DNA of 64,000 nt from Meloidogyne chitwoodi (taxonomy: Eukaryota > Nematoda > Chromadorea > Rhabditida > Meloidogynidae), in NCBI GenBank assembly GCA_015183035.1, contig JACZZP010000002.1, forward strand, positions 62,001-126,000. The letters are read 5' to 3'. Both the position numbers and the translations under genes were made by a program. This document shows positions 24,286 to 36,102 of the stretch, one piece after another (the stretch's first letter is position 1; every line of letters starts with the position of its first letter). Under the pieces are notes generated by a model. It saw nothing but the letters and a program-made list of their open reading frames with translations. It made no database searches and had not been told where the DNA came from.

Positions 24286-24929
24286 TTTTTATTTTCTAAA
24301 AAATTTTTTAAGCTTGTCTTATTTAAAATGGGACAGCAGTTAAAAAAATTGACTAAAAAAAATATATTTTAAGTGAATGAGAATGAAAAAATAGAAGAAT
24401 TTTGTTCAGAAGAGAAAAATAAATGCAATGGGAATATATAAACCACATAAGCAAAACCTCCCTTTCCTTTCCCCTCCTTTTTTCTAGTTTATTTTTTTCT
24501 TTTATACTCACATGCCATTTTTTTTATTCTTTTCATTTATTTATGCCTTCAGCCTTCAAAAACATAAATAAACAAAAGTATATTATAACACCCAATGAGG
24601 GGACCTAATATATACAATTAAGTAAAGAACCCAAAAAAATGCTTATGACATCAGAAAAAATAATAATAATATTATTTTGCTAAAAAATTAAAAAAAAATA
24701 ATTTAGGTGACTAAACATTCGATTAAAAATAATTCAAAAAATATTTTTAAAATATTCTCAAAATTATAGCACTGAAAATAGAAGGAAAAAAATAAGAAAA
24801 AATTCCTTTTCGTTGAAAAAAAAAAGAAAAGAACAAGTTTAAAAAATTAAAAAAGAATAACAGTCCCAAAGCAATTTTCACTATTTTATGTATATTTCCT
24901 TATATTTTCCCATATAAATAACCCCAAAA
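24286..24929. other. Spacer between the two LEA-like genes
   Basis: AT-rich, about 640 bp, with poly(A) tracts. The 61-codon frame at 24423-24608 has no features. No gene seen. Confidence 0.5.
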
Positions 24930-26038
24930 CTAACGAGTTTCTTCTCCTGCTTCTTTTGCCTTTAGTCGAGCGTCTTCTGTCATGTCCTTGACATTTTCTT
25001 TCATGTTCTGGGCGTCTTCTTTCATGTTCGCTGCTTTATGTCCTGAAAATGATGGCAAAATTATATTGCTGAAATTAGAGGGGAAGAACAGAATAATTTT
25101 TTTATGAAGAATCGATTTTAGTCTAAAAGAAAAAAAATATATTTCCATAAGCAAAAGAAGCTTTTTATAGGTTTTAAGTAGAAAATGAATATTGTACAGG
25201 AAAAAAGGAAAAAATTTTGAAATTGAAAAATAAGAAAATAGTGTAAAATGGAAAGTATTCGAAAAGGAAAGGGGAGAATTTTATGAAGAAATGAAAAATG
25301 GATGAATGTCAGTCTGTTTTTATATAACTAGCCGTAAATAAAATAAGATAAACAAAAATAAAGAAATATGGGAGGGCTGTGAAAACGAAGTAAATATTTA
25401 CGACGGAAATTTTGAAAAACAAAAGTTCAGTAAACAAATATTTAGTAAACAGTTTAAGGGATCAGAGAGCAATTTATCCAAAAATAAGTTATAAATAGAG
25501 AAGGAATTTTGAAAAATCCGGGACCGGGAAACGGGAAATTTAAGAATGGAACGACCGGAGGGACCGGGAAAATCGGGAATTCCCGCTTTTTCCAGTTCAA
25601 AAAATCACCGGGTCCCGACCGGGAAAACCGGGTATTCCCGATCCCGTTTTCATCCCGGTGACAAAAGCCGGGAAAAAGGACCGGGAAACCGGGAAACGGG
25701 ATCGGGACCCGTTCCCGTTCCTATCTCTAGTTATAAACCTTTATTATAATTCAAACAAATGATGGAATGAGTTAAAAAAAATTTCACCAAGTTTTTGTTT
25801 AGCTCCAATTGCTGTATCTTTTGCACCACTTGAAATGTTTTCTAAATCTTTACCTAAATATAAATAATTAAAATGTGCAAAATTTTAATTAAAAAAATAA
25901 ACCAAGATTTTCAAGCCCATTTTTTGCATTTTCATCTTCTCTATTAATTGAATTAGTTTTGACTGTTGCAATTATTAAAAGAAGAGGAATTATTAAGACG
26001 ACAAAAGGCACATTGACAAAGCCTTTGAACTTCAACAT
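24930..26038 (-). CDS. Small LEA-like protein with N-terminal membrane or signal segment
   Basis: Three exons give about 110 residues. Exon 1: MLKFKGFVNVPFVVLIIPLLLIIATVKT, a hydrophobic segment that could be a signal peptide or membrane anchor, then NSINREDENAKNGLENLG. Exon 2: KDLENISSGAKDTAIGAKQKLG. Exon 3: HKAANMKEDAQNMKENVKDMTEDARLKAKEAGEETR, stop at 24930. The charged amphipathic heptad-like pattern is typical of LEA-type proteins. A splice acceptor (TTTTCGCAG) lies about 12 nt upstream of the ATG. The large second intron contains a GC-rich CCGGG repeat. It differs from the neighbouring LEA gene by entering the secretory route. Confidence 0.75.
25505..25736. repeat. GC-rich CCGGGAA repeat inside LEA intron
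   Basis: About 230 bp built from GGGACCGGGAAA, CGGGAATTCCCG, ACCGGGTCCCGACCGGG and GGGATCGGGACCCG words in both orientations, so strongly self-complementary. Its composition is wholly unlike the AT-rich surroundings. The apparent plus-strand frame over it is a by-product. Confidence 0.85.
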
Positions 26039-27384
26039 TTTTTGAATGGCTGCGAAAAGTAGTAATAATAGTAGAAGAGCAGCAAAAATTTGAAGAAAAA
26101 TAATTTAATAAGGAAATTTTTAGTTATATATATGCACTTTTTGAAAAATTAAGTTTTATTTATTTTGGATTGTTATTTAATGGGGAGGCACAGAAAAAAT
26201 ATTTTTTTAAATATTAAAACGAGCCATTAAAAAATGATTGTGAGAAAATTGGTCTAATCAAAAAATTGGAGTAACGAAAAAAATCCTTCTAAAAAACAAA
26301 AAAAAGAAAACCTGTCATCTAGAAAATTCATAAAAAATACAAAAAAGGAAATCACTTACAACCAAGGCCAATATTGAATTACATTTCCTAAATTTTTTTG
26401 ATTTTTATTTCTTAAAATGACTAAAATTTGTTTCAAAAAAGTTAATTAAAAGTTGAAAATTATTTGGCAGATTAAAAAATATAAAATTTTGGAACTACCA
26501 AAAACAACAATTAACGTGATTAAAATTTTTGGACAAATGAATTTATAAAAAAAAATATTTATTTTTAAATATAAAAAACCTGTGATCTCCATCTTTTTTT
26601 TTGATGATTAAAAAACAATTTAAGCGATGTCAGGTGAATGTCAAAAGAAAGAGGAGAGAAGCCGCTTCTTTGCAATCGCCAATTTTCAACAAAAAGTATC
26701 AACAAAAAATCTAAAAAAAAATAAACACGACCAATTGTCATAAAAATTATAATTTTGTTCTAAAATTGTTTTTTTCTCAATTTTAAAAAATTTTGGAATA
26801 TAAATTGCCCATAATTTAATTAAAAAAAACTTTTTTAAATAATTTATTCATGTTCGACAGATAAAGAAAATTTACAAATTAATTTAATATCAAAAATTGT
26901 AAAATAAAATAAGAAAATAAACATAAAAGTGAGCGAAAAAAGAACTAATTTGCTTACATTTTAAATATATAATACACTGGAATTGTAAAAAATAAAATTA
27001 GAAAAATCAGAATTTGTAAAACTTGAAATTTAATTTTACAAACTTGACAAATATCAGAAAGTACAAATTCTGATTTCCAAGTTTGTAATTTTACAAAATT
27101 TTAAATTTATTCAGATTATTATTTATTAATTTTGTTTTATGGAAGCAATGCATAAGTAAAATTGTTAAAGGTAAGTTTCCATGAAATTTAAAATATTATT
27201 TTTTAAAATTATTAAAGGAAAGATAAAATAAAAAATACCAAAGTAATACACATAGTGGTAGATAGACCAAAAAATAAAAAAATATGTTACAAATACTTAA
27301 CTAAAAAAGTTTTGTTGAAGGAATTACAACAAAAAAGAATCATTTTAAAATCATAAAAAAATATTAAAAAACTTAAAAATATAT
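26039..27384. other. AT-rich spacer
   Basis: No gene seen. At about 27010-27115 the words CAGAATTTGTAAAACTTG and CAAGTTTGTAATTTTAC plus ACAAATTCTGATTT form an imperfect inverted repeat. The same ACAAATTCTGA word recurs at 58650-58765. Confidence 0.5.
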
Positions 27385-28941
27385 TTACGCAGTTACAACA
27401 GTAACAACCTCAAATTCCTGTCCGGGAACTTCTTCAGATGCATAAAAAATTGCATGTGCAAGCATCAAAAATAATCCTGTTCCAATTACCCAATACATTA
27501 CAGAACCAGCATTTGCCAGGTAAAAAAGAGGAATACAAACCATCAAGGCTATTGTATATAAAAGGCTTGGTGGAACCTGTTTTTTGGAAGAAAATGTAAA
27601 AGTTTTAAGTTTAATAAAAAATAAACCTCATAACTCCCAAAAAATATTGGTCCTTTTTGTGTTCGTTGATAAATTGTGTAGCAAAGTCCAGCAAATGCAA
27701 CTAATGTCAAAAGCATTAGTAAAGAAGTCAGGATACAATAAATTAGTAGAGCAACAAATAGACACAAATAATTGCTTAGAAAAAATTCCAAATTGTGCTT
27801 AACTCTTGGGCCGATACTAACAAGTCCTGGTGGAAATCCAAATTTGGAAGGACGGAAGAAATCGCCCCAAGGTTGGAGTCGGGCCCGGAGTTCACCAAGA
27901 AAGCGAAGTGCTGACGCTGAACATGACGCTGGCTGTTGTTGCTGATCCTATACAAAAATTGGTTAAATAAAAATCTCAATTTGCCCATCCTTAAAAAAGT
28001 CTATTTTTAAAAAATCGTTACTCCTTGTTGTTGTTGTCCACCTCCAAAAAATGATGGAAAAGCTGAAGGAGCTTGAGCTGTAGTACTTGAAGAAAACCAC
28101 GAAGTTTGCCTTTGTGAACTGCTATATTGAGGAGGTGGGTCCATTGAAACAGTGGTACTTGTTGATGTTTTTGTCAAATTTTGTTGTTCAAGTTGATGCC
28201 GTTCGGTTGGGGGACTTTTATTATTCTCTTGATTAATTTCTTCTTTTGATTGTTCAAATTGTTCAGTCTGCCCTTTGGCTATTTGATGTTGTTTTTGTTG
28301 CTGAATTTTGCTAGATTTTTCAACAAAAGCGGGAGACTCTGAAAAATATTAAAAATTAATTTTAGTTTAAAAAAAGACAGAAAATATTTGAATTTTGTTT
28401 TAAACATTTTGTTAAACTATTTTTAAAGTTTTCCATGTCATTTTTACTCCTAACAAAATTTCAAAAATTAAAAAACAAAATATTATAATGTACTAATTTT
28501 GAGGTAATGCGATAAAATAATAATAAGAGAAAAATGAATATTAAATATATAGTCAATCAATGTGTTGTTGAAGAGAGATAAAAAGCGCAGAAAAGGAATG
28601 TGTGTTTGGTGAATGCAACGATGCAAACGTTCACATCCTTTTCATTTTTCTTTTCCCTTACCAATTTCCCGAAAATGCTAGTAATGTAAACACGTGTCAA
28701 CGACCAATAAAAACTCGATTCAATCATTTTTATGTATCAAAAAATACTAAATTTCACAACACTATGTTTATATGATCTTATTTTTAAATGCCATTAGAGT
28801 ACCCAGTTTTTGAGGAATCCATCAAAAACAAAAATCTTTACCGATAACAACAACGTCAGAAAATTCATCGCTATCATCAGAATCATTTTGTACTTCCTGT
28901 TTTCCTTTATTCTTCTTATCTTCTTTAGCTTCGTTTTCCAT
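27385..28941 (-). CDS. PRA1 family (prenylated Rab acceptor) protein
   Basis: Membrane protein of the Golgi/endosome system that interacts with prenylated Rab GTPases. The C-terminal part is a full PRA1 domain: LRARLQPWGDFFRPSKFGFPPG, LVSIGPRVKHNLEFFLSNY, two long hydrophobic stretches (LCLFVALLIYCILTSLLMLL... and LLYTIALMVCIPLFYLANAG...VIGTGLFLMLAHAIFY), ending EEVPGQEFEVVTVVTA with stop at 27385. In front is a polar extension of about 130 residues rich in Gln, Ser, Asp and Glu (MENEAKEDKKNKGKQ...). Human RABAC1 has a shorter N-terminus. A trans-splice-type acceptor TTTTTAG lies 9 nt upstream of the ATG. PRA1 family identity is firm; subfamily is not decided. Confidence 0.88.
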
Positions 28942-31900
28942 CTTTTTATCTAAAAATAGGAAATATAGTCTACTTTTTGACTAAAAACGTTATAAAATTT
29001 GGAAATGGTTCAAAAACAATCGTTTTCCTCTTCTCAGCCGACTCTTTCAAAATGAATATAAAAAACCTCCAATCTCAGTTATTGTCTCTGAAGAATGGCC
29101 AACTTTATTATTCATTTATTTTGAAGAGACCTTGTACACATTGACAATAAAATATAAATATTCTTTTAGTGAAATTTGTTGCTGAAAATCCTCTTATCTA
29201 AAAATTGATACCGGTTTTAAAATAATTAAAAAATAAGAGAAAAAAGGAAGTTTAGATTAAAATAGAGTAAAAAAATAAAAATATAGCTGCAAAAGTTTAA
29301 AAATATTGAATAGTTATTTTAGTAAAAACTGCCAAATGTCTTTTTTTTACTTTTAAAAGAAGAAGGTGGCCACTAGAAGATTAATTTACTACATGTCAGG
29401 ACAAAAATAAATAAATAAAAAGGAAGCAAAAAAGAGAAAAAACTAGCAATAAAGTGAAGCAATTGCTAATTGTTAGCGATTAAAAAATCAGAAAATCTGT
29501 TAGAGTACAGGACAGTTCAGAACAAAGAAAAAAAACTGACAGTTTAGTGCTTCTTTTTACAAAACTTAGCTTGCGCGTAAAATTCTACTCTTTATCTTGT
29601 AAATGGCACATTTTATCAATAAAAAATAAATAAATAAATAAAGCAGATGTGTGACCCAAAAGAAAATGGGATATAAATATGTACATATGTATTTTGTTTG
29701 TTTGTATTCAGTCAGCTGCTATGCGCCGGCGTTACTAAGGGGAATCAATACATAAGCCATTGTATAATACATACAATAAAAGTGAAAAAATAAAGAAGAA
29801 ATTTTTAAAAATTTCACTTTTTATCGAATTTTTGTTTAGTATTTTTGGTTAAATTTATTTTAAAAATGATGTACTATAAGAATGATGTCAAAAACAAAGA
29901 AATAAACAAAAAAAAACGTAAAAATTCACCCACGTATTTACACTAAAAATAAGGAAAAAACAAACAAAACAATAAACACATTAATAATAATTGTCTAAAA
30001 AGTGTGAAAAGGTGGCTACTATTTATTTTTTTTTTGGATAGACTAAAAGATCCGCAAAAATTTGGATGAAAGAAATATCAGCTAGAAAGACTTGTATGTC
30101 CGCAAAAACCCCAAAGTTGCGGACAAAACTTGCGGATTATTAAAATAGGTTAAAAGATGAACATATGTAAAATCCCTGGGGAAAATATTGGTAAAATATT
30201 TCAAAATAAAAGTATGAATTTTTAAATAAATTAAATGAGGAAGGAATAAATTAAAAATATATAAATTTTAAAATGTAATTAAATAGGCGTAAATAAATAT
30301 AATTAAAATAAAAGGAAGAAGCAACTTATATAAATATTTAATTTATAACTAAAAAAATGTCCAGTAATTTTTTTAAGCTAATTTCTTAATTTGAAAAAAA
30401 TTTTTTTTGAAAATTTTGAATTTTTTTCTAATTAACATAAGGCGCAGGGAAAAACCCTTGCAGTTTGTACGGCAAATTATTTTTTTACAAAATTATTTTC
30501 ATACAATAAAATTTTATTTTCGTCTTATTTTTACCTTATAAAAATGAAAAAATTTAAAACGAATCGGAAATGTCAACGTAATAAACTTTAAAAATAAAAA
30601 CTTTGCTTTTATAACGGCTGCAGACTCAAAAAATATTAATATATCTAAATAATTATTTTAAAAATAAAAATAAATAATTGAGATAAAAATAAAGTTGACC
30701 TTTACTTAAACATTACTTCCTAATTTTTTATTATTTCATTTAATTTTTTACGCTTAATTTTATTTTTTTTTTCAAATTAAGTCAGGTCAAAAGTTCTAAA
30801 TCCATCATAAAGGTCTAGGGGCAATTTAACAAATTAAAAAAAATATTCTTACAATCTCCAAAAATTAACTCTCTTCGATAAATAGAAGAAAACAGTCTAA
30901 AACAAGTCACTAATTTAATTCTAGACTATAATGTCCTACTTTTAATACACTAGAGTCTGAAATTATTAAAACACTCTCAATTGAATAAATAAAAGATAAA
31001 GCAGTATACAGGTGATTTTAAAATTATAAGCACATTTAGAAACCAAAACATTTAAAAAATAAGCACACATTTTTATTTTTGTAAAAAAGCATTTTAAAAA
31101 GAAAGGGGCATCTGAAAATAAAATAAAAAAATTTTTTATTTCTACCAAAAAAAATTTACATCCGCCCAATCATTCTTTTGTGTTTCCGTCATCATCATAA
31201 CAACATATTAAAAAAAAACTCTTGACATTTACCCTTATTTTTATTAAATACTTCCCCATTTTTGATTATATGCGCAAAAGAAAGGGGCAAAATTAGAAAA
31301 TTTTTTTATATAATAATTGCTCCTTAAAAGGCAACTAATAATGGGAGAATAAGCACATTAATATTATTACACACATTTTTATTTTAATAAAATAATAAAA
31401 TATTTGTTAGCCTCTGACCTCTCTATAAAAGGAACAGTTTAAAGTTGATTCAAAGCCTTTTAACTAAAAAAATAAATTAATCATTTTTATTAAAAAATTA
31501 AAATTTAATTTCCTTTTTAAAGTATCCCACTTTCTTTTAAAAATAAAAAAACTATTAAAAAAATTTGTACCAAAACCAAAATAGAAAAATAATAAAAATA
31601 GTGCCAGAAGACCCTTTTTTAGATGCGCAACAAATTTTCCCTCTTTCCCTTGGGATACTTGTAAACAAATTTAGGGTCAAAGCTTATCTTCGCTCTATTT
31701 TTTCTCAAATATTTTTCTACTTCCTTAATAATTGCATGCTTGAAATATTACACTTAAATAATTGTCAGAATTATGAATCATTTTAAATGTCAAAAAATTA
31801 AAAAAATTCTTTTGTTTTTTTTTCAAAATTTTGTAAAATTAATGCAATAAAAGTGCAAAAAAATAAACAATATTCGATACATTAATTTTTCTGAATAATT

Positions 31901-32226
31901 TTACTTCCCCCTTAATAATTTAAAAATTCAAAAGGAAGCATGAACACGTCTATTTAGCAAAAAATTTACCTATATTTAAATCCCTAAAATGTCCTCACCC
32001 TCTACAAATGTCCTTTAAGAGAAAAATAATTCATACGTATATTTTTTAAAATTATTACATAAAATTATAATAATCTGTAAAAATTACGTAAAAAATAATT
32101 AAATACTATAATTGTTAAATTAATGTTTTTACTAAATTTTAAGGTTTTAATAAACATATTTCTCTTAAATTAAATAAAAATAAGTTTGATCAAAACACAA
32201 CAATAAAACTAAATTCAATAAAAATC
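28942..32226. other. Gene-free AT-rich region between divergent genes
   Basis: Lies between the minus-strand PRA1 gene and the plus-strand IL-17-like gene. Small open frames (30966-31169 minus, 31565-31786 plus) lack domains or splice partners. It holds one nested hairpin (listed separately) and a CGCCGG patch near 29725. Promoters of both flanking genes would fall here. Confidence 0.55.
30049..30138. repeat. Nested inverted repeat with TCCGCAA / TTGCGGA arms
   Basis: Outer arms GATCCGCAA (30049-30057) and TTGCGGATT (30130-30138) enclose inner arms GTCCGCAA (30098-30105) and TTGCGGAC (30117-30124), which pair perfectly around an 11-nt loop. A small fold-back element or hairpin-forming relic. 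Confidence 0.6.
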
Positions 32227-33673
32227 ATGTCAAATAATATTAAAAATAAAAACAGCCGTCAAATGTTATTTATTGCATATAATAATACATTAAATTATCC
32301 AATTTATTATGCCTTCCAACTTTCATCTTTCTTGCATAAAACAATTAAATATAACACTATTAACAATAAAACGTCAAACAAAAAACTTCCTGGTAAAAGT
32401 AATAAAAGTAACATTTGTGACAAAAATAGCAAAAAACAACAACAAAAACAAAGCTGCTGTTTTCGTTCAATTCAACAGGTAAATTAAACGTTTTTAATCA
32501 AATAAACATAAAAAATTTGTTTTTAACAAACAGTTTTTAAACATTTCATAAACATTCCCCAATATTAAACTTATTTAACTCAAACAGACATAAAACATTC
32601 TAAAACTTTTTTACTCTAACAAACAAAACATTTTAAAAATTTGTTGTTAAAACTAAAACAAAACATTTAAAAATTAAAACATAGCAGAGTTACACAAAAA
32701 CAATTTTTACTCCAACAAATATAAAACTTTTCTTTTTCAAAAATAATAAATAAACATGACGAAATTTAAAAGCTTTCCCTTATTTTTTAATCTTTAAGGA
32801 ATTAATCTCTCCACTAATTGTCATACTTTTGCCATTAATGATTGCTTCAACACTTTCTGCTTCTCCTTTTCTTAGTGCTCCTGAATCTCCTCCCCTAACC
32901 TTTTTTAGCGGTCGACATAATTTACAATATCCATGGGGAGCACAAAAACTACAAAGACATAATATGTAAATCTTTCCTAAATTTATAATTACATTTTCTT
33001 AATTTTTTAGGAGAACTTTCTTTAAACGCTCAGAACAGCTTTTTCCAATGGAAGAGTGTTTACAAAACCCTACAGTACAAAAAGCAGCTACAACGCTTTT
33101 AGCAGATTTGCCTGCTATAACAGAAGAATCAAAAAAACAAAGGGGAGAATCTACAGAATATTTAACGGAAGCAGGAGTTGAATGTTTAAATGAAGAAAAT
33201 AAAGGAATACTTAGTGGAGATGATGAACGCGAAATTGCACCCGTTAGTTTTTTTAAAAACAATTTAACATACGAATTTCTCTTATTTATAGGGAATGCCA
33301 TTGGAAATTAGATCCATTTGCCCTTTCATTTATGTTGAAAATATTAACGAAAGGGTGAGTTAAAGGAATCTCTAGTTTAAAAAAAATATAGCCAACCTTT
33401 TAGCGCTTGCCTCGTCGCATAACCGAAGTCCGTTGCCTTTGCGAAAGACCACAAAAAAGATCACCAACACATCATTCTAATCTTCATTGTGAGCCTCTTC
33501 ATTTTTCCATTCCAGTGCTTCTATTTGATAATGAACAATGCACTGAACCAAAACGAACTTTTGAACAAGTAACTCTTGGTTGTGTGGCTGTACGTGGAGC
33601 TAGTAGTCGAAGCGGTTTTCTTTCAACCATTGGTCAGCCTAGACCACTTGTGATATCAGAACAGCAAATTTAA
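32227..33673 (+). CDS. IL-17-like cytokine
   Basis: Secreted cystine-knot signalling protein. The last exons read EIRSICPFIYVENINERRLPRRITEVRCLCERP...HCEPLHFSIPVLLF...QCTEPKRTFEQVTLGCVAVRG, matching the IL-17 fold signature: SICP, IPEARCLC-like strand, C-x-PV-like strand and closing GCxxV. Introns split the domain after INER. Upstream, one exon encodes ELISPLIVILLPLMIASTLSASP, a hydrophobic stretch able to act as signal sequence, then a pro-region of about 110 residues. Exon 1 (32227-32479), polar and Lys/Asn-rich with CC near its end, places the signal sequence about 85 residues from the ATG, so the true start is uncertain. C. elegans ILC-17 proteins act in neuromodulation; the same role here is inference. 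Confidence 0.82.
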
Positions 33674-33817
33674 AAATAAATTATTATGGTTAAATAGTGC
33701 GAAAATATTTTGAGAATTTTAATCTCTTTTTCGACGATCTCTTTTATTTTTATTTGTTTATTGGAAGAATTGCTTATAAAAATAAGCCGAATAAATGTTA
33801 ATAAATAATAAACATTT

Positions 33818-35283
33818 TTAAATTTTATTTGCTTCAAAATATTGAATTCCTCCAGTAGTTGAATTAAAATTGGAACATGCTGAATTGGAACGCTCTTCCA
33901 TTGTACTAGGTGCTAGTCCACTCCTACGTCTATCCAAAGTGCGTAAACTAAAAAAACTTAAAAATTTAATAAAATGAAAAAATACCCAAAAAGATAAGCT
34001 ACACCCTCTCTATATTTTGCACTAAAAAGCGCATAATAAATCCAAGTAGTTGAACTAAATAAAATAACTTAATTAAAATCAAAAATTAAAAAAAAAACCT
34101 GTTTAATACAACCAAAAAATTTGCCAAATCATTCAAAATGAACGCTAATGAAGCTGTTCTTTCATTAATAAAAAGATCACTTTGTACACATTCCGCCAAA
34201 TTTAGAAGAAAAGGGAGAGCATTGCACAACGCAAACGAAAGAGTAACAAGTAAAAGCATTGCGGTAGTATTGTGCTCTCTTAATTGCTGTGAAACAAATT
34301 TATACATTTTTGTTTTTCAAAAAGCCTAATGATTATTTTAAAGTCAACCTTGTTAGTAAGTTGTTCACGAATTTCACGTAAATGAAGAATACGATGAGCT
34401 AACATACCGTTCAATGTAATTATTGTACCAAAAGGAAGTAAAAAGTGTGACAGTAAGAACAGAAGGGAATAATAACCAAGCATATACCAAGGATGATTGC
34501 GCAAATTGCGCTGAAAAGAAAGAGTACCACTAGGAGATTTTCTTTAAAAAAATGAATGAAAACTGTTACAAAATATTAAAAACAAACATTAAAGTATACT
34601 CCCAGAAACGAACAATATTATAAGCTATTGAAAAACATAAAATACAAAGTAATGAACGTTTGGCTGTGCGTGGAGTACAAAGCGATCGCACCTTAAAATT
34701 AAAGAATAATTTAAATTAAGCAAATTTAATACATGAAGTGGCCTGCATATAGCCAACCAGCGTTCAGCAGTTATAAGAACAATTGTGTAGATACTACACG
34801 TCTAAAAACAAAGTTTTTAAATAGTAGTTGGTTAGAAATGAACGCCTTCTGTTATTAACAAGACTATTTAATTTAAAAATTACTTGAAAAATGAGGTTGA
34901 CTGGGTAGAGAAATTTGACTACAATCGCTTGAACTTGTTCGGAATAGAATTGTTCTCTAAATTTTAGAAAATCTTTTTAAAAAAGTACTTCTTATTTCCC
35001 CTCCAATTTGCATAACTTATAAATTTAAAAATTTTCTTACCCGCTTTGTAAATTTGGCAAAACAAAAACTGGGATAGCAAATAAAAGGAGTCCAAAATCT
35101 ATCAAGGAGAGAGCAGTTAACAAAATATTGATACTAGAAGTACGCTATAAAATTTTAAAATCTTAATTTTAAAAAATAAAGTTAAACCTGAAGAAAAATT
35201 AAAGCTGACAAAATATTTCCAAAACATCCAAAAATAATAATTGATAAAGTACAAGATGCAAGTAAATGTCGTTCAAGTTCCAT
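33818..35283 (-). CDS. Rhodopsin-class GPCR, peptide-receptor-like
   Basis: Seven-helix plasma membrane receptor. Joined exons: MELERHLLASCTLSIIIFGCFGNILSALIFLQ (TM1 with the GN motif), RTSSINILLTALSLIDFGLLL (TM2 with the Asp), TCSIYTIVLITAERWLAICRPLH (TM3 with an ERW variant of DRY), RSLCTPRTAKRSLLCILCFSIAY (TM4), YMLGYYSLLFLLSHFLLPFGTIITLNG (TM5), QLREHNTTAMLLLVTLSFALCNALPFLL (TM6) and ILNDLANFLVVLNSSTTWIYYALF (TM7, with NS..TWIYY where NPxxY is usual). The tail is short and Ser-rich, ending at 33818. The pattern resembles the nematode FMRFamide-peptide-receptor (FRPR/DMSR) group; ligand unknown. It is convergent with the IL-17-like gene (144 bp between stops). Confidence 0.85.
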
Positions 35284-35599
35284 TAATTACATTTTGATGA
35301 AAAAAGTTGTTCTTAAACATTTTTAAAGCAGAATTTTTTTTAATTTATAAAGCTCAACAAAACATAAAATTAGGATTTAAGAATAAACAGAAAATGAATA
35401 AAAAGATTCTTTTGAGGACCAAACTAAAAAAGCAAGAAAAAATTTGTATTAAAAAAGCAGATGGGAAACACATTTAAAGTGCAACTTTTTTTTCGACTAC
35501 CGTTCTTGTCGTTAGTATAAACTGAGGGGGAAATTGGCGTGCGAATAAACGAATAAATATAAAAAAGAGAAAATGGGGGAGAAATCCACCAAAAAATCT

Positions 35600-35835
35600 T
35601 TAAATTTGGGGACTGGACGCGATAGACTGGATGCGACGAATGGACACGAGACCGATGGAAAATAAATAAAAAATTTAAAAAAAAATAATTAAAAAATATA
35701 TAATTTTCTTCGCCGGCCGAAGGACGATTGTTTATATTATACAAGTTTTAGTTAAAAAAAAAGCCGCGTCTAGCCGGCCGGCGTCCAAACGGCCTAGCGT
35801 CCATTCGGTCGCGTCTAATTGGGCGTGTATCTGAA
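35600..35835. repeat. CG-rich fold-back-like patch
   Basis: Words such as GGACGCGATAGACTGGATGC and GACGAATGGACACGAGACCG on the left resemble, in reverse complement, AGCGTCCATTCGGTCGCGTC on the right. Between them lies GCCGGCCGAAGGAC, with a second GCCGGCCGGC nearby. The match is imperfect; possibly a decayed inverted-repeat element. Confidence 0.4.
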
Positions 35836-36102
35836 AATATAAACATAACGCCAAAAACGAGACACAACGTAATTATATTTCCATAGACATAGAGACAAAG
35901 TTTTGTGCAATTTTCTTCATTTTGAGGTGCGCACCATGGTTATGTTTTAGTTTTTTTTGTTCATTTTTGTTTGTTTTTGTTTGTTTTTTTATTATTTTAT
36001 TCATTATTTTAATCGTATTAATACCCTGACCCGCGCGCGATGCTAAAATTTAAAAAAACTAAAATTAAAAAAAAATTTAATTTTTTAACATTTTTCTTTT
36101 AA

